From assembly GCF_004345565.1 (NCBI RefSeq), contig NZ_SLWA01000002.1:806001-870000 (forward strand): DNA of 64,000 nucleotides. The letters are read 5' to 3'. Under the pieces are notes generated by a model. The model had not been told where the DNA came from and made no database searches. It was given only the letters and a program-made list of their open reading frames with translations. Source of the stretch: Flavobacterium circumlabens (GTDB lineage: Bacteria > Bacteroidota > Bacteroidia > Flavobacteriales > Flavobacteriaceae). Both the position numbers and the translations under genes were made by a program. The first letter of the stretch is position 1, and every line of letters starts with the position of its first letter. Of the stretch, positions 44,015-53,514 are shown piece after piece.

Positions 44015-44386
44015 TCAATAAAAGAATTGTTCAAATACTATTTTGCCCTCATGCACTTTATAGACACAAATTTCTTCCATTGTAAATCTTTCTTGCCCTT
44101 TAAAGGTCATGTCAGCTGACCAGGATACACTAAAATAATCTCCTCCAATGACCGGGTCTGAAATAATACGCTCATGAACCTGCTCAACTAAAGATTCAAA
44201 TAATTGGGATTTTTTCAAAATTTCCTGTAGTCCCTCTACAGTTTTTGGCAACAGAAAATCATTCGCTTCAATACTAATACAATTTTCGGCATACAACTCT
44301 GTTTGTACTTCGTAGAATTTATCCTGACGGCATAGTTCTATAAATTTAGCGGCAACTTCATTTGTTGTTAAAATAGTGTGTTTCAT
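44015..44386 (-). CDS. SnoaL-like/NTF2-fold protein
   Basis: 123 residues, one NTF2-like cone: NEVAAKFIELCRQDKFYEVQTELYAENCISIEA at the N-terminus and FSVSWSADMTFKGQERFTMEEICVYKVHEGKIVFEQFFY at the end. SnoaL-type proteins bind or convert small hydrophobic molecules. Divergent from the HxlR regulator across a 126-base gap, so probably controlled by it. Confidence 0.78.
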   Translation of the reverse strand: MKHTILTTNEVAAKFIELCRQDKFYEVQTELYAENCISIEANDFLLPKTVEGLQEILKKSQLFESLVEQVHERIISDPVIGGDYFSVSWSADMTFKGQERFTMEEICVYKVHEGKIVFEQFFY

Positions 44387-44512
44387 TTTAAATGGATATT
44401 TTATTTATAATCTTATTTCTGGTGACAAAGTTAGGGTATACAAGTTACCGTATGATACTAGTTTCCCAAAGGAAAGCGCTTACTTTTAGGAAAGTTTGTT
44501 ACCTTGCCAACC

Positions 44513-44872
44513 ATGAAAACAATTGAAGAAAAAGCAGTACAGGACCCGGAAGAATGTGCCCGGTCACTCAGCAATGTAATTGATGCTATGTTTGTCCTTA
44601 ACGGAAGATGGAAACTGGCATTAATTCTTTGTATCTCTCAATCCTCAAAGCGTTTTAGTGAAATTCAAAAAGAAATTCCCATATCTCCTAAGGTTTTGGC
44701 GAACGAACTAAAGCATTTGGAATTAAACAACCTTATAAAACGAAATGTTTTTCCAACAACGCCAGTAACTATTATCTATGAAGCAACCGAGTACTGCCAG
44801 ACTTTAAAAAATGTTCTATGTGAACTGGATGCTTGGGGGAAACTACATAGAAAAGTAATAACGGGAAAGTAA
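44513..44872 (+). CDS. HxlR-family transcriptional regulator
   Basis: 119 residues from ATG 44513. Winged helix of the HxlR type: GRWKLALILCISQSSKRFSEIQKEIPISPKVLANELKHLELNNLIKRNVFPTTPVTIIYEATEYC. Such regulators typically bind the divergent promoter and respond to aldehydes or redox stress. The SnoaL-like gene is the likely target. Terminator follows. Confidence 0.87.
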   Translation: MKTIEEKAVQDPEECARSLSNVIDAMFVLNGRWKLALILCISQSSKRFSEIQKEIPISPKVLANELKHLELNNLIKRNVFPTTPVTIIYEATEYCQTLKNVLCELDAWGKLHRKVITGK

Positions 44873-44936
44873 GTTAATTCAGCTCAAGTAGTAACTTTGC
44901 ACCTGATTCTTTTACATCAGTAAATAGTATAAAAAA

Positions 44937-44965
44937 AAGCCTTCGGTATACTTACCGAAGGCCTT
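44937..44965 (+). terminator. Hairpin terminator after hxlR-type gene
   Basis: AAGCCTTCGGTA / TACCGAAGGCCTT with ATAC-type loop; A-run upstream allows it to act on the minus strand too, for the gene ending at 44992. Confidence 0.75.
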
Positions 44966-44991
44966 ATCTATTTTAATTTTTAGGAAAAGAT

Positions 44992-45369
44992 CTAGTTAAA
45001 ATGTTCTGCAATGTATGCAATTAGATTTTCATCACTCATTTTATTAGAGGTGCTTTCAGTTGATACTGCATTTTTATACTGTGCGGATTCAGCCAAAAAT
45101 TTAATAAATTGCTCCTGACTTTGTCCGGTTCCTGTAATATGAATTTGATCAACGTTAGGCATTTTACTCGCAATCTCTTTGAAAAATTTTTGCGTTAAGC
45201 TGATTTCCTGATTATTTGAATTTTTTTCATTGGAGTTATTATCCGGTCCTGCATTTTTTACATGTCCCAGTACAACAAATTCTCCATTATCAACATTTTC
45301 TTTTCCTACGATTATTGCGTTGTGCGAATCCATCCAAACTCCAAACGACTTCTTGTTTATATCTGACAT
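44992..45369 (-). CDS. Hypothetical protein, possibly related to eRF1-like family
   Basis: 125 residues from ATG 45369 (MSDINKKSFGVWMDSHNAIIVGKEN). Its middle is low-complexity (NNSNEKNSNNQEISL), then TQKFFKEIASKMPNVDQIHITGTGQSQEQFIKFL. The start (GVWMDSHNAIIV, a short strand with aspartate) and the KFFKEIASKM...IHITGTG block resemble the bacterial eRF1-like/host-attachment-type proteins, but this is a guess from pattern. Monocistronic. Confidence 0.58.
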   Translation of the reverse strand: MSDINKKSFGVWMDSHNAIIVGKENVDNGEFVVLGHVKNAGPDNNSNEKNSNNQEISLTQKFFKEIASKMPNVDQIHITGTGQSQEQFIKFLAESAQYKNAVSTESTSNKMSDENLIAYIAEHFN

Positions 45370-45438
45370 AATTTTATATTTTATTAAAGATAACCTTCTG
45401 AAAATCATTAAAATGAAAATTGGGTAAAGATTGTGATT

Positions 45439-46014
45439 TTAAAGGCTTTTACTTTTAAAATTAGCCACAGATCCGTTAATGCTTTGGATTAAGTAAGAAA
45501 TAATTGCAGCAATAGATTCTGCAGGTTCTTTAAAACCGCCAAGGACCCAATCCTTCATTAATGCGATCGTGCCCTGTTCTCCAAATAAATAGACTTTCTC
45601 TAATAAAGATTGCTGAATAGCTGCATCACCATTATTTTGTAAGGTCAGGTCAGTTTTTCTAAAGGATGACAACGCCTTTGAAAGCAGACTGCTGGAATCA
45701 GTTTCAGAAAAAATAATGACACTCATTTTTTTATCGCGTTCCAGAGTCCTGCAGGAAGCCAGAATAATATCGTTTACATTATCCATATTTTTAATGGAAT
45801 CCATCAGCGCATTGAAGATCTCATCCTCCATTTCCCGTATTATTTCATACGTGGTATTATAGTGCTTGTAAAAAGTGTTTCTGTTAACGTCTGCAGCCTT
45901 GCACAATTCGGTTATCGAGATTTGATTGAGGGACTTATTTTTAAGCAGGTCCAACATTGATTCGCGCAAAACCATTTTGGTATAGCGCACGCGCCTGTCA
46001 GTAGTTACTTTCAT
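45439..46014 (-). CDS. TetR-family transcriptional regulator
   Basis: 191 residues from ATG 46014 (MKVTTDRRVRYTKMVLRES). The N-terminal helix-turn-helix is clear: LDLLKNKSLNQISITELCKAADVNRNTFYKHYNTTYEII. The C-terminal ligand domain is divergent as usual. It is divergent from the DUF2147/GMC-oxidoreductase pair (279-base gap) and likely represses it. Confidence 0.87.
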   Translation of the reverse strand: MKVTTDRRVRYTKMVLRESMLDLLKNKSLNQISITELCKAADVNRNTFYKHYNTTYEIIREMEDEIFNALMDSIKNMDNVNDIILASCRTLERDKKMSVIIFSETDSSSLLSKALSSFRKTDLTLQNNGDAAIQQSLLEKVYLFGEQGTIALMKDWVLGGFKEPAESIAAIISYLIQSINGSVANFKSKSL

Positions 46015-46292
46015 TGATACATTTTTTTCTAACGTTATACTTATCGAACAATTTGCGGTCCATTTGCGTATTAAGGAGCAATCCGGTAAAAATTGAAAAT
46101 TTAATTTTTGATTCTGGCTTTGAATTTGCCACCTGTAACAAAAGTAACACATTGTATATTTATAAGCAAACTGTTCGAATTCTATTGATTAGACTTCGCT
46201 TATTTGCTAAAAACTGTGACAGCCATCATTTTGTGGTTGCTGTTTCATAACAGTGGTCACGAAATTATTTTTAACCCTTTAACTATTTAAGT

Positions 46293-46697
46293 ATGAAAAC
46301 AAGAAAGAGATTATGTATTAAATTCTGCTTCACTGCAGCATTGTTTATGGCAGTTAGTTTTTATGCCCATTCTCAGGATCTGACAGGTATATGGCTTACG
46401 AAAAATGGCATCAGCAAAATCGAGATTTACAAGGCAAAAGACGGATTGTACTATGGAAAATTAATATGGACAAAAGACCAGAGCGAGAAAGCTAAAAAAT
46501 TTCATGGAGAACTAATCCTTACAGGGCTTAAGCAGGAAAGTGCTATAGCATATGAGGGAAAAGCGCATGATCCTGAACAAGATAAAACATATAGCTGTAC
46601 CATCAAAGTCAAAGATGCAAACCAACTTGACCTGCGGGGTTACATTGGCATCTCACTTATTGGCAGGACAGAACGGTGGATACGCGTTTCCAGATAA
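46293..46697 (+). CDS. DUF2147-type secreted protein
   Basis: 134 residues. Signal peptide ending YAHSQD, then the DUF2147 lipocalin-like pattern: LTGIWLTKNGISKIEIYKAKDGLYYGKLIWTK, KFHGELILTGLKQE and DLRGYIGISLIGRTERWIRV. Family: periplasmic or secreted small proteins of unknown role, often clustered with stress or redox genes. GMC oxidoreductase gene 34 bases downstream, so one operon. Confidence 0.83.
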   Translation: MKTRKRLCIKFCFTAALFMAVSFYAHSQDLTGIWLTKNGISKIEIYKAKDGLYYGKLIWTKDQSEKAKKFHGELILTGLKQESAIAYEGKAHDPEQDKTYSCTIKVKDANQLDLRGYIGISLIGRTERWIRVSR

Positions 46698-46731
46698 ATT
46701 TATCTAATACTATTTAAATTAAACAGTACTC

Positions 46732-48309
46732 ATGGATAGAACAAAAAAAATCTTTTCCCATATAATAACTTCGGGCAGCTTATATTTTTCAAAATCGAAA
46801 TTCCCGCATTCAGAAGCAGGACAGCTCCCAAAGCAAATAGAAATAAACAGGCCTATTATCATCATCGGTTCCGGATATGGAGCTGCTGTTGCCGCCTTAC
46901 GCCTTTGTGAAGCTGGGAAAAAAGTAGTAATTCTGGAAATGGGGATCAACTGGAAAGAATCCGGGATTCCGTACTCCGGCTTATTAAAACCCGGGCGAAG
47001 TGCTGCCTGGCTGAAAAGGAAAACCATTGCGCCATTTATGAATATTTTTCCCTTAAAACCCTTTACGGGAGCTTTAGACAAGTTCAATTTTAAAAATATA
47101 GATGTTTGGGTCGGCAGAGGTGTTGGCGGCGGCTCAATCGTAAATGGCGGGATGGCAGTGGTACCTAAAGAGAGTTATTTTAAAGAAGTTTTTCCGAAGC
47201 TTGATGCCGAAAAATTTTACAACTTTTATTTTCCACTGGTCAATAAAGAGCTAAAAGTCAATGGTATTGAGGAACAATTTGTAAAAGATTGTCCGTACTA
47301 TAAATTTACCCGCGTAGGAGAAGCAGAAGCGCATAAAGCCGGTTTTAAGACCGTACGTGTACCCAATGTGTATGACTTTAAATACATGGAAAGGGAATAT
47401 AAAAAAGAAGTGCCACGGTCTGCACTAAATACCGAAGTAATTTACGGTAACAATCATGGCAAAAACAGCCTTGATAAAACCTATCTGGCAAAAGCACTGG
47501 CTACAGGCAACCTCGAAATCCTGGATTTGCATTGCGTGGATATGATAACGGGGAATGAGGATAAAAGCTATTGCCTGAAGGTTAGACAAATTGACACTTC
47601 GGGGAAAACTGTTGCCGATAAAACTTTTCGCTGTGATAAATTAGTGCTGGGTGCCGGTACTATGGGAACCTTAAAGCTGCTGCTGAGCGCTCAGGACAAA
47701 AATAATTTCCCTCTGGATAACACGGTTGGAAAAAATTGGGGGAACAACGGTAATTTTATGACCGGCAGAAACTGGGTCAGACCATTATCCGGAGGAACGG
47801 GTGCGCTGCAATCGACTATTCCTGTGGGAGGTGTCGATAACTGGGAGGATAGTGAACATTCCTTTTTTACGGAAATTGCCCCTTTGCCAATGGGGGTAGA
47901 TGTAGCGACTGCGCTCTATCTAATGATCAACCGGGTAGATAAAAAGGGATCGGTAACCTATGATAAAGTACAGAATCGCCTTGTATTAGACTGGAATGAA
48001 AGCCATACGGTAAGGATGAAAGCGAATGCAGACTATTTTGTTCGTAAAATGAACCGCGCGAATGGCGGGACAAGAAGCCACCTGCTTTTTAAAAATGGTT
48101 TTGGCGCTAATATTTGCTATCATCCGCTGGGAGGTTGTGTTTTAGGCGAATCCACTAATGTATATGGTAAACTGAAGGAGCATGACAATCTTTATGTAAT
48201 TGACGGATCCTTAATTCCGGGAACCATTGGCGTGAATCCCTTTATGACCATTACCGCCATTGCGGAATACTGCATTGAAAACCTTATTGCACAAGGAGAG
48301 TTTGAGTAG
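46732..48309 (+). CDS. GMC oxidoreductase, cholesterol-oxidase-like
   Basis: 525 residues. N-terminal FAD fold IIIIGSGYGAAVAALRLCEAGKKVVILEMG (glycines 46-51). GRGVGGGSIVNGGMAVVP is the second FAD contact. The C-terminus has the GMC catalytic YHPLGGCVLG and DGSLIPGTIGVNPFMTITAIAE. Pattern best fits the cholesterol-oxidase-like group acting on an alcohol or sterol, but natural substrate unknown. No signal peptide visible. Probably controlled by the divergent TetR. Confidence 0.85.
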   Translation: MDRTKKIFSHIITSGSLYFSKSKFPHSEAGQLPKQIEINRPIIIIGSGYGAAVAALRLCEAGKKVVILEMGINWKESGIPYSGLLKPGRSAAWLKRKTIAPFMNIFPLKPFTGALDKFNFKNIDVWVGRGVGGGSIVNGGMAVVPKESYFKEVFPKLDAEKFYNFYFPLVNKELKVNGIEEQFVKDCPYYKFTRVGEAEAHKAGFKTVRVPNVYDFKYMEREYKKEVPRSALNTEVIYGNNHGKNSLDKTYLAKALATGNLEILDLHCVDMITGNEDKSYCLKVRQIDTSGKTVADKTFRCDKLVLGAGTMGTLKLLLSAQDKNNFPLDNTVGKNWGNNGNFMTGRNWVRPLSGGTGALQSTIPVGGVDNWEDSEHSFFTEIAPLPMGVDVATALYLMINRVDKKGSVTYDKVQNRLVLDWNESHTVRMKANADYFVRKMNRANGGTRSHLLFKNGFGANICYHPLGGCVLGESTNVYGKLKEHDNLYVIDGSLIPGTIGVNPFMTITAIAEYCIENLIAQGEFE

Positions 48310-48343
48310 GCTTGCAAATTTGATCCTGAATTGTAATTCAAAA

Positions 48344-48415
48344 CGGTTGTCAGGTTGAGCGAAGTCGAAGCCTCTTTCCTGTAAAAAAGCCTTCGACTTC
48401 GCTTAGGATGACAAC
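48344..48415. repeat. Imperfect inverted repeat, copy 1
   Basis: TTGTCAGGTTGAGCGAAGTCGAAGCC... pairs with GGCTTCGACTTCGCTTAGGATGACAA. One of two copies of this element in the window; the second (50642-50711) matches it in reverse orientation. Confidence 0.75.
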
Positions 48416-48596
48416 AATTTCTAAAAGAATAAAGCTATTTTATTCAAATTATACTTTTATCCATTTGTTTTTATATATAATCAAATGGATAATTTATTAT
48501 AGTAAATGGATTGTTAATAGTAATGTAAGGTAATTTTAAAAATGCCGTAACCTGAGTTGGACTATTAAATTGTTTTTTTGATATAAAAATTTTTTT

Positions 48597-50348
48597 ATGG
48601 AAAATAACAATGATTTAGGCAGAAGAAGGTTTCTTAGAAATTCTTTATTGGCTGCCGGAGGAGTTTTCATCGCTCCACTTATTGAAAGCTGCAGTGACGA
48701 TGATAAGCCGGATAACAGCGGTGCGCCGGATGGATTGAAAAATGAAGGGTTTGAAACAGGAGTAGCCAGTTTTGATCCTACTGAAACAGGAGTGATTATC
48801 TGGACCAGATATTCAGCAGCTTCAGACGCTGAAATTACCTGGGAGATCAGTAAGGATGCCACATTTTCTGAAGTAACAAGAAAAGGGCAGGCCGGAGCCT
48901 CTTCCACAAATGATTTTACAATAGCGGTAGACGTTCAGAATATTCCTTCCAATACCAAATATTATTACAGATTTTATAATGCCAAAACCAAACAGGTCAC
49001 TGTTACCGGAGAAACACGCACGCTGCCGTCTAAAACAGATAGTGTAAATGATGTAAAAATGGCTGTGGTTTCCTGTTCTAATTTTCCGGCAGGACTTTTC
49101 AATGTGTATGGAGCCATTGCTTCTTCAGATGCCGATGTAGTGGTGCATCTTGGAGATTATATTTACGAATATGCGCCGGGACAGTACGGAACAAATCCTT
49201 TTACCAACCCGCTGGGCAGAGCACATCAACCCGCCAGGGAGATTATAAGCCTAAGCGATTACAGAGAACGATACAGACAATACAGAGGAGATAAAAACCT
49301 TCAGCTGCTTCATCAGAAAAAACCTTTTATATGTGTCTGGGATGACCATGAGTTTGCCAACGATGCTTATAAATCCGGTGCAGAAAACCATCAGCCGGGC
49401 GAAGGGGATTTTCAGATGCGAAAAATGGCCGCTTTTCAGGCCTACAGCGAATATATTCCGCTAAAGACAGGAAAAGATCTTAGAATTTACAGAAGTTTTA
49501 ATTTCGGTACAATTCTTTCCCTTTATATGATGGATACCAGAGTGATTGCAAGAGATAAGCAGATGAGTTATGCGGATTATATTGATAATGGCGGAAATTT
49601 TGACCAGACAAAATTTAGAACAGATCTGTTAAGCACCAGCAGAAAATTAATCGGAAGCGAGCAAATGACATGGCTGGGATCACAAATCAGTGCAGATACT
49701 GCCAAATGGAAAGTATTAGGGCAGCAGATCCTGATGACAAAAATGCTGATTCCTGCAGAACTGCTGATGCTCTTGAACCAAATTTTAGCAGAAGTCGATC
49801 AATTAGGAAGTGCACAGCCGGCAACCATGCAGGCTCTTATTAATACCATCTCGCAACTGGTCGTTATTAAAATGAGACATAAACAAAATGATCCTTCTTT
49901 AACTCCCCAGGAAATTGCAAGGGTTACGACCACTTTACCTTATAATCTGGATGCCTGGGACGGTTATTTTGCAGAAAGAGAACAATTGTATGCAATGCTT
50001 TCCGGAAAAAATGTTGTGGTTTTAGCCGGAGATACGCACAACGCCTGGATGGGTAAACTGACTGATATGCAGGGGAATTTTATAGGAACTGAAATAGCGT
50101 GCAGTTCTGTTTCATCACCAGGATTGGAAGCGTATCTTGGAATCACTGCAGACCCTTCAAAAGCGATAGAATTAGCACAGGCATTTACAGTACTAATAGA
50201 TGATTTAGAATATGCAAATTTGTATAAACGAGGCTATACGTATCTTAAATTTACAGCATCCGGTTCAGAAGCCGAATGGCGATTTGTAGACAATGTAACC
50301 ACTGAAACGACCACTACTGTTACAGAAAAAAAATATACTATAGCATAG
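48597..50348 (+). CDS. phoD: PhoD-like alkaline phosphatase
   Basis: 583 residues. A twin-arginine-type start (LGRRRFLRNSLLAAGGVFIAPLIESC) also reads as a lipobox. PhoD signatures: an N-terminal Fn3-like domain (GVASFDPTETGVIIWTRYS), VHLGDYIYEYAPGQYG, WDDHEFANDAYKSGAENH, and VVLAGDTHNAWMG. PhoD acts on phosphodiesters and phosphomonoesters with Ca and Fe. Flanked by the inverted repeats, with no close operon partner. Confidence 0.88.
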   Translation: MENNNDLGRRRFLRNSLLAAGGVFIAPLIESCSDDDKPDNSGAPDGLKNEGFETGVASFDPTETGVIIWTRYSAASDAEITWEISKDATFSEVTRKGQAGASSTNDFTIAVDVQNIPSNTKYYYRFYNAKTKQVTVTGETRTLPSKTDSVNDVKMAVVSCSNFPAGLFNVYGAIASSDADVVVHLGDYIYEYAPGQYGTNPFTNPLGRAHQPAREIISLSDYRERYRQYRGDKNLQLLHQKKPFICVWDDHEFANDAYKSGAENHQPGEGDFQMRKMAAFQAYSEYIPLKTGKDLRIYRSFNFGTILSLYMMDTRVIARDKQMSYADYIDNGGNFDQTKFRTDLLSTSRKLIGSEQMTWLGSQISADTAKWKVLGQQILMTKMLIPAELLMLLNQILAEVDQLGSAQPATMQALINTISQLVVIKMRHKQNDPSLTPQEIARVTTTLPYNLDAWDGYFAEREQLYAMLSGKNVVVLAGDTHNAWMGKLTDMQGNFIGTEIACSSVSSPGLEAYLGITADPSKAIELAQAFTVLIDDLEYANLYKRGYTYLKFTASGSEAEWRFVDNVTTETTTTVTEKKYTIA

Positions 50349-50404
50349 AAATGGCAGTTGGAACTGCTTGTTTTTTTTCGAAAGTGTCAAAAAAGGATTG
50401 AATT

Positions 50405-50440
50405 AAATCGGAACAGGACTAATCTTGTTCCGATTTTTTT
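50405..50440 (+). terminator. Terminator of the phoD-like gene
   Basis: AAATCGGAACA / TGTTCCGATTT stem, then T7. Confidence 0.82.
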
Positions 50441-50526
50441 ATCCTACAAGAGCAACACACCATAAAATTCCTGGTACTACAGCAGAAAGAGGTAGTGTTG
50501 AGAGAACTGTTGTTGCGTAAGTAAGC

Positions 50527-50582
50527 AGTTTATGGTTTAGAGTTTATGGTTTATAGTTTATAGTTTATGGTTTATGGTTTTT
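50527..50582. repeat. Heptamer tandem repeat (A/G)GTTTAT
   Basis: Eight consecutive 7-base units: AGTTTAT, GGTTTAG, AGTTTAT, GGTTTAT, AGTTTAT, AGTTTAT, GGTTTAT, GGTTTTT. Non-coding, one of the few exact-period simple repeats in the window. Confidence 0.8.
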
Positions 50583-50641
50583 CAATTAAAAAATGTGACA
50601 GCTATATATTTGAATAAAATATCTTTATTCTTTTAGAAATT

Positions 50642-50711
50642 ATTGTCATCCTGAGCGAAGCCGAAGGCTTTTTTACCTGAAAAGGGCTTCGACTCCGCTC
50701 AGCCTGACATC
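50642..50711. repeat. Imperfect inverted repeat, copy 2 (reverse)
   Basis: TTGTCATCCTGAGCGAAGCCGAAGGC... GGGCTTCGACTCCGCTCAGCCTGACA. Its reverse complement aligns with copy 1, so the two copies face each other around the phoD-like gene. Confidence 0.75.
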
Positions 50712-51185
50712 AGTTCTGAATAACATTCAACGGATAGTTATCTTAAGTTATTATTCTGAAAAATATTCACAGTAGCTTTAGAATACCTTAACCATAAATA
50801 TTTAATTTAGATTGACCCAAGTAATTTTGAAAATTATTTTTATGTATTATATTGTTGATCAGACCCTAATCCTTTAAATATTTATCATTACGTAGTAGTA
50901 AACAATTCAAGAAGTTCTCACAGGATGTACATGATCAGGAAATATTGAAAAATTATGGTCAATTACACTGATTATTCTACTATATTCGCGCAAAATAATT
51001 TTTGCTGCATCAGACTTATGCGCCGAAATTAAGATGCTAAATGTTTTATATTGAGGCTTATAAGTAAGTGGATGGCATTACTTTTAAGTTTCTCCAAAAA
51101 GACTCATTTTTTAAACCCAATAAGAACCAGAAGGTTCACGAATAATTACTTAAAAACTTCAATTCAAAATTAATTAAATAAAAAA

Positions 51186-51863
51186 ATGAAACTGAAAAAA
51201 ATCTTTCTTCTTGTAAACATAGTTCTACTTTTTAATTTTAGCTATTCGCAAAATTTGGAAAAGAAAAAAATAGGTTTAATTTTTAATATAAATGGTCCCT
51301 ACAGAATTACCAGACAAGCAATGTCTAATACGATTGAAAGATCAAATGTAGACAAAAAGGATATGTTTTATAGCGCTTATAAGTTTTTAGAGACAGGAAA
51401 AGGAAACCCAACTGAAAGAATACTAAAAGCATATTTAAAAAATTTAGATTCATTAAATGTTGAAATTACTCAAATAAAAGATACAATCAGTCAGGCAAAT
51501 TCCCCAATTTTCGTTTGGACAAAACCAGAATATGTAAGCGAAGATTTAAAAAAAATAAAAACGAAATACAATTTGGACTATTTGTTTATTGTTGATGGCC
51601 AATTTGGAATAGAATTTGAAAAAGCAGGAGTCTTTAATGGAGATAAAAGAACAAATATTTTTTTAAATAATGCTTTTATAAATTTGGAAACAAATGAAGT
51701 AGTTTCAAATTTTAATGTTGGGAATATTAGTAATATTAAAAAGAAAAATATACTTAGTCCTCCAAATTTTCCAAATATTGAAAAAAGTATGAATGACCTT
51801 TTAAATGATAAAGTACTACCTGAAATTGAACGAAAAATTAAACGAAAAATAGTTATCCCTTAG
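51186..51863 (+). CDS. Exported hypothetical protein
   Basis: 225 residues. Signal peptide LKKIFLLVNIVLLFNFSYSQ, then a domain of mixed alpha/beta without recognised motifs: KKKIGLIFNINGPYRITRQAM, IFVWTKPEYVSEDLKKIKTKYNLDYLFIVDGQFG. The GLIFNI and LDYLFIVDGQFG segments suggest a Rossmann-like or lipid-binding core. Codons are noticeably AT-rich compared with the genes up to 50 kb. No partner gene. Confidence 0.6.
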   Translation: MKLKKIFLLVNIVLLFNFSYSQNLEKKKIGLIFNINGPYRITRQAMSNTIERSNVDKKDMFYSAYKFLETGKGNPTERILKAYLKNLDSLNVEITQIKDTISQANSPIFVWTKPEYVSEDLKKIKTKYNLDYLFIVDGQFGIEFEKAGVFNGDKRTNIFLNNAFINLETNEVVSNFNVGNISNIKKKNILSPPNFPNIEKSMNDLLNDKVLPEIERKIKRKIVIP

Positions 51864-51931
51864 AAAAATAAAATATAGCGCTATTGCATAATTTTGTAAC
51901 GCATGAAGCAACCAGCTTCTTATATCCAACT

Positions 51932-52630
51932 ATGAGCAATAAATTTTCTGACAGCAGCCAAATTAAAACAGTATCTACTTTCTCCGAACTTATACATACC
52001 GATTTCAAAGGAGAAATGAATGCGCTATGCTGGTACAGAAATCTGGATGGCGATTTTAACGAGATTGTAACCCAACTACGTTTAAAAGAAAATATAACCG
52101 AAGTGTATCGGGAAGACCTAATTGCACTTCAACTCTCAGAAAAGGGGAATAGGGCGAGGGAAATAATCTTAAAGGACTTACAAGTATTAACTGATTTCGG
52201 GGCTTCGCCGGCTCTTAATGTCCTGAAGTGTTACGAACGTGATGATGAATTTGATTTCATATCGACCGATGTGTATTCGTTTCATGTAGATCGTTCGCCC
52301 ATTGCAACAGACACTTTTTTATGTACCTATCACGGAGCGGCAAGTGATATTATTCCGAATGCGCAGGCAGAGCAAAAAATCCTGATTCCGGAAATACGGG
52401 CAAAGTTAAAAGAACTATACGACGGACCTGCGGAAGAATTCGAAGAGTTTTTGAAGGAGAATTATTTTGATTTGCATTATCAGCTACATGACGATGCACA
52501 ACCTGTTAATTTGGGTTTAGGCCATCTTTGGCGACTGGCCGTAGATCATCCGAAACAACAAGTGCTGCCTTGTATTCACAGAGCACCCATAGAAAACGAA
52601 GGGGAATATCGGTTGTTGCTGATTTGTTAA
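51932..52630 (+). CDS. DUF1826-type protein
   Basis: 232 residues from ATG 51932 (MSNKFSDSSQIK); an upstream frame has no good start. The core contains YSFHVDRSPIATDTFLCTYHGAASDIIPNAQA and HLWRLAVDHPKQQVLPCIHRAPIENEGEYRLLLIC, matching the DUF1826 pattern (a conserved FH-x-D-x(4-8)-L-x-C-T-Y-x-G). The His/Asp set suggests metal binding, as in 2-oxoglutarate oxygenases. Function unknown. Convergent with truC. Confidence 0.75.
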   Translation: MSNKFSDSSQIKTVSTFSELIHTDFKGEMNALCWYRNLDGDFNEIVTQLRLKENITEVYREDLIALQLSEKGNRAREIILKDLQVLTDFGASPALNVLKCYERDDEFDFISTDVYSFHVDRSPIATDTFLCTYHGAASDIIPNAQAEQKILIPEIRAKLKELYDGPAEEFEEFLKENYFDLHYQLHDDAQPVNLGLGHLWRLAVDHPKQQVLPCIHRAPIENEGEYRLLLIC

Positions 52631-52637
52631 GGAAATT

Positions 52638-53333
52638 CTATTGATACTTACTCAGATCCAGATTAAGAATAGCACCTACTTTGCTAAACTCTTCATTAAT
52701 CTTTGCATTCAGGATTAATTGTTCATTGTGTATCGGATGATTAAAAATCAACTGATGTGCATGAAGCATCATTCCTTTCAGGTCAAAATGTTCCAGCCAT
52801 AATTTATTTTGTTTGTTACAACCATGTGGGCGACTTCCTAAAATGGGATGAAAAATATGTTTAAAATGTTTTCGTAGTTGGTGCATCCGTCCGGTTTCAG
52901 GAATCGCTTCTACCAGACAATATCGTGACGTTGGTTTATTGTTAAATTCTAAATCCACTTCGGCATTTTGCAAACGATGAAAGTAGGTGATTGCATTTTG
53001 TGTAATGTCATCATCGTTGGTTAAATCATAATCAATCGTTAGTTCTTCGGGTGACCAGCCACGTAAAATGGCTAAATATTTTTTTTCGACTTCGCGTGTG
53101 GCAAAACGATCATTCATAATTTTCAAAACGGCTGTATCCAGCGCAAATAACAAGACACCGGATGTTTTACGGTCTAACCGATGAACAGGATAAACGTGTT
53201 GCCCGATTTGATTTCTCAATTCCTGAATAGCGTACACTTTTGCATCGCGCGCATAAAATGATTTGTGAACCAGCAATCCGCTTGGTTTATTAATGGCTAT
53301 AATATATTCGTCCTGGTAAAGAATTTCTAACAT
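52638..53333 (-). CDS. truC: tRNA pseudouridine synthase TruC
   Basis: 231 residues of the RluA/TruC family: YIIAINKPSGLLVH at the start, catalytic aspartate in HRLDRKTSGVLLFA, KKYLAILRGW and QLRKHFKHIFHPILGSRPHG. The short length and lack of an S4 domain favour TruC (pseudouridine 65 of tRNA) over RluC/D. Convergent with the DUF1826 gene, with 7 bases between stops. Confidence 0.83.
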   Translation of the reverse strand: MLEILYQDEYIIAINKPSGLLVHKSFYARDAKVYAIQELRNQIGQHVYPVHRLDRKTSGVLLFALDTAVLKIMNDRFATREVEKKYLAILRGWSPEELTIDYDLTNDDDITQNAITYFHRLQNAEVDLEFNNKPTSRYCLVEAIPETGRMHQLRKHFKHIFHPILGSRPHGCNKQNKLWLEHFDLKGMMLHAHQLIFNHPIHNEQLILNAKINEEFSKVGAILNLDLSKYQ

Positions 53334-53345
53334 TGGGCAAAAGTA

Positions 53346-53373
53346 AAAGAGATTTCGATTGAAATCTCTTTTA
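53346..53373. promoter_or_regulatory. Perfect hairpin upstream of truC
   Basis: AAAAGAGATTTC / GAAATCTCTTTT with GATT loop, 13 bases before the truC start on the minus strand. It lies in the 5' untranslated region, so it may be a control hairpin; no T-run follows on plus. Confidence 0.4.
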
Positions 53374-53514
53374 GGACATATTTATTTTTATACTTTTCTT
53401 TTTTTATTTTAGATAAATAAACATATTATAGATGGCTAGAATAGCATCTTTTTTTTTAAAATTAAAACAGGTATTTATACTTGATTGCTTTATTTATTAA
53501 AGGACTAATTTGCC

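Larger units (their letters stand above)
50349..51185. other. 837-base intergenic region with repeats
   Basis: Contains the phoD terminator (50405-50440), a heptamer tandem array (50527-50582), the second copy of the inverted repeat (50642-50711), and a shared 33-base motif (50873-50905) that recurs at 53515-53548. The rest up to 51185 is AT-rich with no open frame of note. Confidence 0.5.

Noticed and set aside
46014..46250. Plus-strand 78-codon frame between the TetR gene and the DUF2147 gene.
   Set aside because: It overlaps the TetR promoter side and lacks any coding features; most likely chance.
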